DNA of 6,873 nucleotides from Verrucomicrobiaceae bacterium (GCA_947372405.1 CANBTO010000271.1:1-6873); one strand, 5' to 3'; positions 1 through 5,935 are shown, counted from the stretch's first letter. Translations and numbers: made by a program. The notes: generated by a model not told the origin, from the letters alone.

Positions 1-1041
1 ATGGAAACCGGCGACCGTGCTTTTCTCGAAGTCGCATGGAAAAAGCTCGGAGACATCGGCGGCTACATCGAGCGCCACACCGATCCGGTCACCGGTTTGG
101 TCACACGTCTAACCGGTGGCTCCGGCCCCTATCAAAACGGCATCATCGACTGGCCTGCGACGATGCGATCCGACTATGACATGGAAACCAACGCTCGCAC
201 CGTGATCAACGGCTGGGCATATGGCTGTTACGACACCCTAGCATTTCTCGCCGGAGAAATTGGCAAGCAGGAGGAACAAACACGCTATCATCAAAACGCC
301 ACCGCTCTCCAATCCGCCATCAACACGCGCCTAACAAACAGCGCCGGGATCTATGTGGACGGCCTACGCAACGACGGAAAACCAAGCACCCACACCTCGC
401 AACACGCTAACATGTTTCCCCTCGCGCTCGGCATCGTGCCGCAGCAGAACCGCGCCGCAGTGATCGACCAGGTCAGAAGCAAGGGCATGAGCGTGGGCAT
501 GGTCACCGTGCAGTGGTTGACGCGCGCTTTTGGCGTGGCGGGTGACGGTCCGGCCTTGCTCGACCTTTTCACTAACCACAAACAGCCCGGCTGGGCGCGT
601 TGTCTCGATCAAGGAGCCACCGCCACTTGGGAGTCGTGGGATGCCGACACCACCGGCCAGAGCATGTCCCACGCTTGGGGTGCCGCCGGTCTGGATGGCT
701 ATGTTCACTACATCCTCGGTATCCGCCCGCTCAAGCCACAGTACGAGGAAGTTCTCATCCAGCCGCTCGTTTTCGGCGACAAGCTCAGATGGGCTAAGGG
801 AAAAATCACCACCGACCGCGGCGTAATCAGCGTGCGATGGAAGCAATCCGCCGCCTCTTATGAACTCGGTGTAAATCTGCCCGTAAACGTCACCGCACGC
901 GTTGCATTGCCGCACGGCAACTCCGCAAGTCCGTCAGTATTATTGAACGGCAAGATGGTGAAGACCACTGCGGAAGGCAATTCACTCATCATTTCATATA
1001 TTGGTTCCGGCGATAACATCATCATTCGTCACGATGAGTAA
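1..1041 (+). CDS. Alpha-L-rhamnosidase (GH78), C-terminal part
   Basis: This gene hydrolyses terminal alpha-L-rhamnose from plant polysaccharides or glycosides, here probably rhamnogalacturonan fragments. The visible 346 residues cover the end of the (alpha/alpha)6 barrel (about 1-240) and the C-terminal beta-sandwich domain typical of bacterial rhamnosidases (about 240-346). Family-like motifs are IIDWP (48-52), GATATWESWD (205-214) and SMSHAWGA (221-228). E211 in the WESWD motif matches the glutamate known as the general base in GH78; H224 is also conserved. The general-acid region and N-terminal beta domains lie upstream of the window, since full enzymes are usually 700-1000 residues or more. 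The ATG at base 1 is therefore most likely an internal methionine codon rather than the start. The stop is TAA. The gene is codirectional with the pseudopilin and GH105 genes that follow. Recognition of the family is firm; the exact substrate is inferred. Confidence 0.93.
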   Translation: METGDRAFLEVAWKKLGDIGGYIERHTDPVTGLVTRLTGGSGPYQNGIIDWPATMRSDYDMETNARTVINGWAYGCYDTLAFLAGEIGKQEEQTRYHQNATALQSAINTRLTNSAGIYVDGLRNDGKPSTHTSQHANMFPLALGIVPQQNRAAVIDQVRSKGMSVGMVTVQWLTRAFGVAGDGPALLDLFTNHKQPGWARCLDQGATATWESWDADTTGQSMSHAWGAAGLDGYVHYILGIRPLKPQYEEVLIQPLVFGDKLRWAKGKITTDRGVISVRWKQSAASYELGVNLPVNVTARVALPHGNSASPSVLLNGKMVKTTAEGNSLIISYIGSGDNIIIRHDE

Positions 1042-1060
1042 ATTTGCCACTCACTGAGAC

Positions 1061-1076
1061 TAATCCATTTGGATTA
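1061..1076. repeat. Short inverted repeat after the rhamnosidase gene
   Basis: TAATCC-ATTT-GGATTA is a perfect 6-bp stem with a 4-base loop, 20 bases after the rhamnosidase stop. No T run follows, so it is a poor intrinsic terminator. It could be an operator half-site pair in front of the pseudopilin gene. The function is unknown. Confidence 0.3.
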
Positions 1077-1077
1077 C

Positions 1078-1107
1078 TTGTCGCCCGCCAGCCACATGTG
1101 TTATACA
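1078..1107 (+). promoter_or_regulatory. Possible sigma-70-like promoter for the pseudopilin gene
   Basis: TTGTCG (1078-1083) and TATACA (1102-1107) each match four of six consensus bases and are 18 bases apart. Transcription would then begin around 1114. That would make the ATG at 1115 nearly leaderless, but give the second in-frame ATG at 1139 a leader of about 25 bases. The match is weak and could be chance. Confidence 0.22.
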
Positions 1108-1114
1108 AGTTCTT

Positions 1115-1822
1115 ATGAACCCAAAACAGAAAAAACCAATGCGACAAAAAAGCCATTTTCACACCGCGCGCGGTTTCACTCTTACGGAACTTTTGGTGGT
1201 GATTGCCATCATCGCCGTTCTCGCGACCTTGTCGTTCATCAGCTTCGGCGCTGTCAGGGAACGCGCACGGTTGGCTTCCTGTGCAGAGAACCTGAGGACT
1301 TGGGGCGTTGTTTTCCAAAGTTATGCAGCGGACCACAATGGTGCGGTGCAATGGAACAACTGGGCCAGCATCAGCAGCAATGATCGATATTACGAAACGT
1401 TCCTTGGCGGCGACGGAACCAGCGCCTCGGGAACAATGAACGGTAAGCGAGTTCTCCTGACCCAAGTGCAACGGCGGTGCCCCGGGCAAACATGGGATGG
1501 TATAGGGAATGGACCGGTGGGATATGCGATGATCCGGCCCAATCCCAAAGTACCCAATTCCACGAGCTACAACCTTAACACCGCAACCAACCAGTCACAG
1601 TTGCTGGTGTTGATCGACGCGGATAGCTATCTTACCCTCAGTAGCCCTAGCGACCTCAGCAGCGCAGTCGAGCCGATCTGCACAGGCAAAAGTACGCGCC
1701 ACCGCGCCACTGCCAACGCCCTCTTTGCCGACGGCCATGTATCAGGATACAAATGGGGTGATCTATCAGGAAATGACAGCAATAAAAAGTCCATGCTCGA
1801 TCAATGGTTCACCCTCAAGTAG
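1115..1822 (+). CDS. Pseudopilin with H-X9-DG C-terminal motif (PulG-like)
   Basis: This is a type II secretion / type IV pilus-like pseudopilin, a membrane-anchored protein that a prepilin peptidase cuts and methylates. The leader is basic (residues 1-20) and ends in Gly20, followed by FTLTELLVVIAIIAVLATL. Cleavage is expected between G20 and F21, and Glu25 is the conserved +5 residue. A hydrophobic helix spans about 23-45 and is followed by a globular domain with cysteines at 57, 122 and 189. Near the C-terminus H196 is followed by nine residues and D206-G207, the H-X9-DG motif of large pseudopilin families in Verrucomicrobiota, Planctomycetota and Lentisphaerota. No Shine-Dalgarno sequence precedes ATG 1115 or the alternative in-frame ATG 1139 (M9), so the start is uncertain by eight codons. 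The gene lies 73 bases after GH78 and 92 bases before GH105. Its partner proteins are not in the window, and a link to pectin use is inferred from position only. Confidence 0.92.
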   Translation: MNPKQKKPMRQKSHFHTARGFTLTELLVVIAIIAVLATLSFISFGAVRERARLASCAENLRTWGVVFQSYAADHNGAVQWNNWASISSNDRYYETFLGGDGTSASGTMNGKRVLLTQVQRRCPGQTWDGIGNGPVGYAMIRPNPKVPNSTSYNLNTATNQSQLLVLIDADSYLTLSSPSDLSSAVEPICTGKSTRHRATANALFADGHVSGYKWGDLSGNDSNKKSMLDQWFTLK

Positions 1823-1914
1823 AGGAATCACACGCTTACTGAAATTGAAGGATGTCCGTAGCAAACGAACCGACTTTGTGGATGCGCTAAACCAACCAAA
1901 CATATTTATCTTTT

Positions 1915-3078
1915 ATGGCGGCTTTTTCCATAACGCTACTTGCTGCACTTATTCCCATCGGCACAGCACAGTCCGCTCTTCCGCCAAAGAATGATATTCT
2001 GGCTTCGATGAAGCTGTCTAACGATTGCTTCATGCAGAAGTGGCCGGTTGCGGGCTGCAAGGATTGTCTCCCCGGCAAGCGTCCCAGCAACATCTGGACA
2101 CGTGCCGTTTATTTCGAGGGAGCTCTCGCTCTGTACCGGATCAACAAGGATCCGGTGATTGAAAAATACTCGGTAGATTGGGGTAATTTCCATGACTGGG
2201 GAATCCGGAAGGGGGATATCACCGAAAACCCGGATGATCAATGTGCCGGACAAAACTACATCGAGCTCTATCAACTGGATACGTCAAAATCTGAACGACT
2301 GGCCCACATACGCTCCAACCTTGAGTATTGGATGAAAAGCCCGAAGCTCGACTATTTCACTTGGATTGATACATTGCAGATGTCGATGCCTTGTTTCGTG
2401 AAACTCGGCGTGCTCGACAAAAATACAGCCTACTTCGACAAGATGTTTGCCCTGTATGATTACTCGAAAACCAAACTTGGGCTTTATAATCCAGAAGATC
2501 GTTTGTGGTGGCGGGATGCAAATTACAAACCTCCCTTCACCACATCAAACGGGAAGCCGTGCTATTGGTCACGAGGAAATGGCTGGGTGGTCGCGGCTCT
2601 GGCACGAACGTTGGAAGCCCTGCCGTTAAACGATCCTCACCGCTCGGAATACCTTCAAATGTTCAAAGGGATGTGCGGAGCCTTGTTGCCATTGCAGCGC
2701 GAAGACGGATTCTGGAACGTGAGCCTTGCCGATCCAAACGACTTTGGCGGACCAGAAACCACCGGCACAGCGCTGTTCATTTATGGAATGGCCTGGGGCA
2801 TCAACCACGGGCACTTGTCTGCGGATACCTACCTTCCCTCCATCACCAACGGATGGGACGCCATCACCCGCAAAGCACTGCATCCTGATGGAGTTTTGGG
2901 TTATGTCCAAGGAACGGGTCACCAGCCATCCGACGGCCAGCCGGTGACCTACGATTCCATTCCAGATTTTGATGATTTTGGTCTCGGCTGTTTCCTTCTG
3001 GCTGGCTCGGAAGTCTATGCTCTTGATCCGGGAGTCCACCCCGAATCTATCACCAATGATACTCCGCCGAATAAATAG
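1915..3078 (+). CDS. Unsaturated rhamnogalacturonyl hydrolase (GH105)
   Basis: GH105 enzymes (YteR/RhiN type) hydrolyse the unsaturated galacturonyl residue from the non-reducing end of oligosaccharides made by rhamnogalacturonan lyases, often giving rhamnose-containing products. The 387-residue length fits one (alpha/alpha)6 barrel. Motifs in order are PDDQCAGQNY (106-115), WIDTLQMSMP (150-159), YWSRGNGW (217-224), ETTGTALFIYGMAWG (281-295) and DDFGLGCFLLAGSE (353-366). D152 in WIDTLQM matches the catalytic aspartate of the family (Asp143 in YteR), and D107/D108 lies where a second active-site aspartate is expected. Residues 1-21 form a hydrophobic signal-like segment ending near TAQSA, which suggests export, though it has no basic residue before the core. 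ATG 1915 is the first start after an in-frame stop at 1888-1890. No Shine-Dalgarno sequence is visible. It works naturally downstream of the GH78 enzyme. The family call is strong; export is likely. Confidence 0.93.
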   Translation: MAAFSITLLAALIPIGTAQSALPPKNDILASMKLSNDCFMQKWPVAGCKDCLPGKRPSNIWTRAVYFEGALALYRINKDPVIEKYSVDWGNFHDWGIRKGDITENPDDQCAGQNYIELYQLDTSKSERLAHIRSNLEYWMKSPKLDYFTWIDTLQMSMPCFVKLGVLDKNTAYFDKMFALYDYSKTKLGLYNPEDRLWWRDANYKPPFTTSNGKPCYWSRGNGWVVAALARTLEALPLNDPHRSEYLQMFKGMCGALLPLQREDGFWNVSLADPNDFGGPETTGTALFIYGMAWGINHGHLSADTYLPSITNGWDAITRKALHPDGVLGYVQGTGHQPSDGQPVTYDSIPDFDDFGLGCFLLAGSEVYALDPGVHPESITNDTPPNK

Positions 3079-3080
3079 TA

Positions 3081-3134
3081 GGCAGCGGCCACCTTACTGC
3101 CGACAATCCCCAACCTGTCAGAATCAGAGATTCT
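3081..3134. repeat. Two small hairpins after the GH105 gene
   Basis: GGCAG (3081-3085) pairs with CTGCC (3097-3101), and AGAATC (3120-3125) pairs with GATTCT (3129-3134) around a 3-base loop. Neither has a T run behind it, so a rho-independent terminator is not supported. They fill most of the 60-base gap between the GH105 stop and the next ATG. Confidence 0.25.
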
Positions 3135-3138
3135 CCCG

Positions 3139-3351
3139 ATGAATCCAATAAAATTCACCCTCTACCAATCCTTTCCTACGATCACTCTTCGTTCGCTTCT
3201 TCTCTCAGTTGGTGTTTTTCCTAGCCTTGAGGCAATGGCGCTTCCTGTCGTTTGGGGGGATGATGTTTGGCAACTACAGATTGACCAAACGACCAGTGCC
3301 CCCACGCATATTGAAACCGCAACGATGGCCGCAATCCAACTGAACACCTAA
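3139..3351 (+). CDS. Small secreted ORF, possible 5' remnant of a larger gene
   Basis: I do not recognise this 70-residue product. Residues 1-34 look like a Sec signal peptide: K5 and R18, a hydrophobic stretch at about 19-30 (LRSLLLSVGVF), and an E-A-M-A site suggesting cleavage after A34. Only about 36 residues follow before the stop, with no cysteine and no known motif. A signal peptide leading to so short a tail, in a zone full of decayed sequence, suggests the 5' end of an exported protein whose remainder was deleted or frameshifted. A genuine small exported protein is possible. It begins 60 bases after the GH105 stop on the same strand, with no Shine-Dalgarno sequence. A short inverted repeat, AAAGG (3350-3354) with CCTTT (3366-3370), overlaps its stop and is followed by TTTT-CCCC, too weak to call a terminator. 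Confidence 0.4.
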   Translation: MNPIKFTLYQSFPTITLRSLLLSVGVFPSLEAMALPVVWGDDVWQLQIDQTTSAPTHIETATMAAIQLNT

Positions 3352-3416
3352 AGGGGTGGCTATGGCCTTTTCCCCGATGGCTGAACCTCATTTAACAAGC
3401 GCCTAAACACCCTGAC

Positions 3417-3587
3417 CTACGATGTCACCCCCCCCCCCGCCTGCACAGACTGCGAAGTCAATCCAGCCACCGCGAATCCGAGGCCCAGCGACAGCGCCCG
3501 GGAGTAGGTTAAGAATGCAATGGTGGACTGACTGGTGGTGAGGCGACGTAGGGAAATGATGGAGCAAAGAGAGCGGGAGGGCTTCAT
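3417..3587 (-). pseudogene. Minus-strand 5' remnant of an exported protein, with G tract
   Basis: Reading the minus strand from ATG at 3587-3585 gives 56 residues that begin MKPSRSLCSIISLRRL. A basic n-region (K2, R5, R14, R15, R30) precedes a hydrophobic core LSLGLGFAVAGL (32-43), then a T-S-Q-S-V-Q-A segment suggesting cleavage after A50. Directly after the presumed cleavage site the reading frame enters an 11-base G run (C run on the + strand, 3428-3438), giving Gly-Gly-Gly, and stops at TAG six residues later. The arrangement is that of a true secreted-protein start that loses its frame in or after the homopolymer. I do not recognise the family. It points towards the + strand ORF at 3139, away from the IS. 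It could instead be a chance ORF; the well-formed signal peptide argues against that. Confidence 0.5.
3428..3438. repeat. Homopolymer of 11 C (11 G on the minus strand)
   Basis: An uninterrupted run of 11 C bases lies within the minus-strand signal-peptide ORF, just past the predicted cleavage site. Such tracts are prone to length change by slipped replication and also to sequencing error. With one extra base the minus frame reads eight codons past the tract before another stop. With one base fewer it stops at once. No single-base change therefore restores a long protein. Confidence 0.9.
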
Positions 3588-3784
3588 GATGTTTTAAGAC
3601 TTGGGTTTGGATTTATTGCGGGGCGATGGCAGGAACTTCAATTCACCAAAGGCATCCGCAAGATCGCACCGGGAAGGGGAAGTGTCGATGACCCAAGAGG
3701 AGTAATCGGGTTCCGATGATGAAAGGGGCCTTCCGCTCAACGAAGAACGCCGTGGTAACTGGAAAATCGTATTGAGGTGAGCTA

Positions 3785-3796
3785 GATTTCTGGACC
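3785..3796 (+). repeat. IS left inverted repeat (core)
   Basis: GATTTCTGGACC matches the complement of 4996-5007 at 12 of 12 bases. It lies 24 bases before the orfA start. Confidence 0.85.
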
Positions 3797-3820
3797 ATCA
3801 ACCGCTAGAACAAGCACCAG

Positions 3821-4135
3821 ATGAATCAGAAGACACGCAAACGTTACACTCAAGAGTTCAAGGCACAGGCCGTAGATCTGCTCACCACCGGCAAGCCCGT
3901 TCCACAGGTTGCCGAAGAACTCTGCATCAGCAGCAACCTTCTCTACAGATGGAGACAGGACTCGCAGGGCACGCAGGTCGGGAGCGCAGGCCCACGAACC
4001 GAAGGTGAGGGGGCCGGAGCGGACGACCTGCGTGCCCTGCGACGCGAGAATGCCCTCCTCAAGATGGAGAATGACATTTTAAAAAAAGCCGCGGTCATTC
4101 TGGGCACCAAACCCCACTCCAACTCCGGGAAATGA
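3821..4135 (+). CDS. IS3-family transposase OrfA
   Basis: OrfA is the DNA-binding subunit that recognises the element's ends. The 104-residue length is normal. Residues 7-48 hold the Tnp_1-type helix-turn-helix (RYTQEFKAQAVDLL, then VPQVAEELCISSNLLYRWRQD). Residues 70-94 form a coiled coil with leucines at 73, 80, 87 and 94, a regular heptad zipper for multimerisation. Residues 51-69 are a Gly/Ala/Glu linker. The C-terminal end carries the A7 run where ribosomes can shift into orfB. The stop TGA overlaps the orfB ATG as ATGA. No Shine-Dalgarno sequence precedes ATG 3821; the start fits the family N-terminus. The call is firm. Confidence 0.95.
   Translation: MNQKTRKRYTQEFKAQAVDLLTTGKPVPQVAEELCISSNLLYRWRQDSQGTQVGSAGPRTEGEGAGADDLRALRRENALLKMENDILKKAAVILGTKPHSNSGK
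4081..4087 (+). promoter_or_regulatory. Probable -1 programmed frameshift site of the IS (A7)
   Basis: The run A_AAA_AAA followed by G sits in orfA at codons 88-89 (Lys-Lys). Slipping back one base puts ribosomes on AGC at 4087, in the orfB frame. That frame is open from there through the orfB ATG, adding 15 residues before it, and would give a fused OrfAB of 388 residues. IS3-family elements commonly make their active transposase this way. I saw no strong downstream hairpin, only a 4-bp TGGG/CCCA pair at 4101-4116. Transcriptional slippage on the same run is an alternative. Confidence 0.75.
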
Positions 4136-4986
4136 TCGAAGACATCCGTCACTTCACCGGCCACGGCATCCGCCCGATTTGTGATGCCTTGGGAGTGCCC
4201 CGCAGCAGTTACTACCACGCTGCCAAGCCCACCCCCACGCAGCGCTCCGACCAGGAAACCGGCGACATCATCCAGGCCATCTTCAAGCGCCACCGCCGCC
4301 GCTACGGCTACCGCAGGATCTGGGAGGACCTCTCCGATCAAGGCATCGTCTGTGCGGCCGACCGCGTGCGCAGGATCATGCGGGTGCGTGGACTTCGGGC
4401 CATACAGCCCAGGACCTATGTGCCGAGAACCAGCGACGGACGCGCCGACAAACCCTCGCCGAACCTCCTCATCGACCAGCCCCTCCCCAACAAACCCAAT
4501 CAGGTCTGGGCCGGCGACATCACCTTCATACCCACCGCCACCGGCTGGCTCTATCTGGCAGTGGTCATCGACCTTTGCTCTCGCAAGATCATCGGCTGGG
4601 CTCTGGCAGACAATCTACGCACGCAGCTTGTTACTGAGGCTCTCAAACAAGCCATTGGCTCACGCAGCACCACTCAAAAGCCAATCTTCCACAGCGACCG
4701 CGGCAGCCAGTATGGCAGTGCCGCCTATCGGCAGCTCCTGCGCCAAGCTGGAATGCGTCAGAGCATGTCAGCCCGGGCCAACCCCTACCACAACGCCTGG
4801 ACCGAATCGTTCATGGGTACGCTGAAGGCCGAAATGCTCCAAGACGGCTGCTTCATCAATTCCCGGGACGCCCGGACCGAAGTCTTCGCCTACATCGACT
4901 CCTACTACAACACCCAGCGTAAACACTCCGCCCTCGACTATCAAACCCCGGCCCAATTCGAAGCCCAAATCCTTACCCAAAACTAA
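4132..4986 (+). CDS. IS3-family transposase OrfB (DDE integrase)
   Basis: OrfB carries the catalytic domain that cuts and joins DNA; it normally acts as part of the OrfAB fusion. Of 284 residues, about 45-105 form the HTH_21-like region (HRRRYGYRRIWEDL), and about 122-270 form the RNase H-like rve core. The DDE triad is visible: D129 in WAGDITF, D189 in HSDRGSQY, and E225 in NAWTESFMGTLK, with 35 residues between the second D and E. The C-terminal YYNTQRKHSALDYQTPAQF (258-276) is also typical. There are no stops or missing key residues. The ATG at 4132 overlaps the orfA stop, so reinitiation is possible, but entry through the -1 frameshift is the usual route in this family. The call is firm. 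Confidence 0.96.
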   Translation: MIEDIRHFTGHGIRPICDALGVPRSSYYHAAKPTPTQRSDQETGDIIQAIFKRHRRRYGYRRIWEDLSDQGIVCAADRVRRIMRVRGLRAIQPRTYVPRTSDGRADKPSPNLLIDQPLPNKPNQVWAGDITFIPTATGWLYLAVVIDLCSRKIIGWALADNLRTQLVTEALKQAIGSRSTTQKPIFHSDRGSQYGSAAYRQLLRQAGMRQSMSARANPYHNAWTESFMGTLKAEMLQDGCFINSRDARTEVFAYIDSYYNTQRKHSALDYQTPAQFEAQILTQN

Positions 4987-4995
4987 GTAACAAAC

Positions 4996-5007
4996 GGTCC
5001 AGAAATC
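4996..5007 (-). repeat. IS right inverted repeat (core)
   Basis: GGTCCAGAAATC is the exact complement of the left core at 3785-3796. It begins 10 bases after the orfB stop. Confidence 0.85.
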
Positions 5008-5046
5008 CGTTGCATCTCATTTCGTACTGTTGATCGGTGCGATTTT

Positions 5047-5068
5047 CGCGGTCCGCGGATTTGCAAAT
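5047..5068. repeat. Two adjacent palindromes upstream of the P450 relic
   Basis: CGCGG-T-CCGCG (5047-5057) and ATTTGCAAAT (5059-5068) are perfect palindromes separated by one base, in the 118-base stretch between the IS end and the first P450-like codon. They could be operator sites of the former gene. Nothing else is recognisable in 5015-5132. Confidence 0.35.
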
Positions 5069-5132
5069 TCCCAAAAGAGCCGCTGACTCATTCGCTTGCA
5101 CGATGGCTTGTGTTCTCCAAGAATGACCTGTT

Positions 5133-5834
5133 ATGCACCTTTCCGATCAGCTTACACCGAATGATTCTTTCCGCCAAGCGCGGCAGGATACCGGCGTCCT
5201 CAAATGCCCATTCCAAGGCTAGCGCCTCCCCATGATTCTGCGCCATGCGGATGTGAGTAAGTCCGCAAAGGACTGGCAGATTTTCAGCTTGGACGCACCA
5301 TTCACGTACCCATTCCCTCGGAGGAGGAGGTCCGTTCGGTGCGGCAAATGCCTATCGAAACGAATCCCGCATAACACACCGAATACCAGCGGATCGTCGA
5401 TCCTTTTTTCTAACGGGCAAAGAACCCGGTCGTCATGGCACGGGTGAAATTCCTCATCGACGTAGTGGTTCACTCCGCGCAGCAGCGGGAAACCGACGTG
5501 CATGGCGTGAAGGTCGGCGCAAACGAACGCGTCTCACTCTGCTGGGCATCGCCCAATTTATACGAAACTGATTTTTGAAAATGCCGACGAAATCCACCTC
5601 GACCGGAAGCCCAACCCGCACCTTTCATTTGATTTCGGCTCCCACCTTTGCCTCGGTGCACCGCACACCCTACTGATCGTCCGCAGATTGCTGGAGAGCC
5701 TCATCGGGCAGGTCGGCGGCATCGAAATTCTCGAAGCGGTGGATCACGTCGAGAACGAAGCTCGCTATCGTCGCCCCATCGGCTTTGATTACCTGTGGAT
5801 CAAGCTCCATGCAAAGCCATCCGACACTTCCTAA
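5133..5834 (+). pseudogene. Cytochrome P450 pseudogene
   Basis: The intact ancestor was a soluble bacterial haem-thiolate monooxygenase of about 400 residues. About 230 codons remain, in broken frames. The first frame (from ATG 5133) reads MHLSDQLTPNDSF and later MILRHADVSKSAKDWQIFSLDAPF, with an in-frame TAG at 5220-5222. Near 5306 it shifts by one base into PIPSEEEVRSVRQMPIETNP and HTEYQRIVDPFF, the conserved P450 N-terminal stretch, with TAA at 5372-5374 and TAA at 5411-5413. The next part, from 5435, reads MARVKFLIDVVVHSAQQ and jumps near 5489 straight to ETDVHGVKVGANERVSLCWASPN. About 180-190 residues are therefore missing, including the I helix (AGxxT) and the K-helix ExxR. A second frameshift lies between 5555 and 5576. 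The last frame contains ENADEIHLDRKPNPH and the haem loop FDFGSHLCLGA (5628-5660; ligand Cys codon 5649-5651), ending at TAA 5832-5834. It cannot make a working enzyme. The subfamily is not assigned. Confidence 0.9.
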
Positions 5835-5935
5835 CACAGATAAATCATGGCTGATTGAACGGTAGGTAGTAAGAAGGGATTGCGGTTTCCTCATCGTACA
5901 CTCAATTCTTATCCATCAACTTTCAATACTCTCCC

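Larger units (their letters stand above)
3352..3777. other. Decayed region left of the IS
   Basis: Apart from the minus-strand signal-peptide ORF and the C tract, this stretch has no open frame that resembles a gene. Scattered + strand pieces, such as NTLTYDVT near 3405-3428 and GLPLNEERRGNWKI near 3728-3769, look protein-like but are bounded by stops and could not be assigned. For the minus-strand ORF, TTGAAG (complement of 3636-3641) and AATAAA (complement of 3612-3617), 18 bases apart, form a weak promoter candidate ending 24 bases before its ATG. The composition and broken frames suggest relics of lost genes. Confidence 0.4.
3778..5014 (+). mobile_element. IS3-family insertion sequence, about 1.24 kb, apparently intact
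   Basis: Two overlapping transposase frames (orfA, orfB) are enclosed by an inverted repeat: GATTTCTGGACC at 3785-3796 and its complement at 4996-5007. Seven bases further out on both sides lie TG (3778-3779) and CA (5013-5014), the terminal dinucleotides usual for IS3-family elements. This gives ends TGAGCTAGATTTCTGGACC and TGCAACGGATTTCTGGACC. The five bases between TG and the 12-bp match differ between the ends, so the outer limits are less sure than the core. The bases just outside (AGG on the left, TCT on the right) show no target duplication. Both frames are open, the catalytic residues are present and a frameshift site links the frames, so transposase could still be made. Confidence 0.85.

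Noticed and set aside
364..915. Long open antisense frame (183 codons, minus strand) within the rhamnosidase gene
   Set aside because: It is the mirror of a convincing GH78 coding sequence. The translation has no recognisable domain and no plausible upstream signals.
3081..3134. Rho-independent terminator after GH105
   Set aside because: The stems are short and no T run follows either hairpin.
3391..3428. Plus-strand string NTLTYDVT, reminiscent of Rhs/YD-repeat proteins
   Set aside because: It is a single short match bounded by a stop upstream, with no second repeat. It also partly overlaps the minus-strand signal-peptide ORF, so it is too weak to call a toxin or Rhs gene.
3943..4341. Minus-strand ORF of 132 codons across the orfA/orfB junction
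   Set aside because: It is antisense to two recognised transposase frames, and its alanine/valine/glycine-rich composition is typical of antisense reading.
5219..5503. Minus-strand ORF of 94 codons over the P450 relic
   Set aside because: The + strand of the same bases gives ordered P450 motifs, and the minus translation resembles nothing. It is a by-product of the decayed gene.
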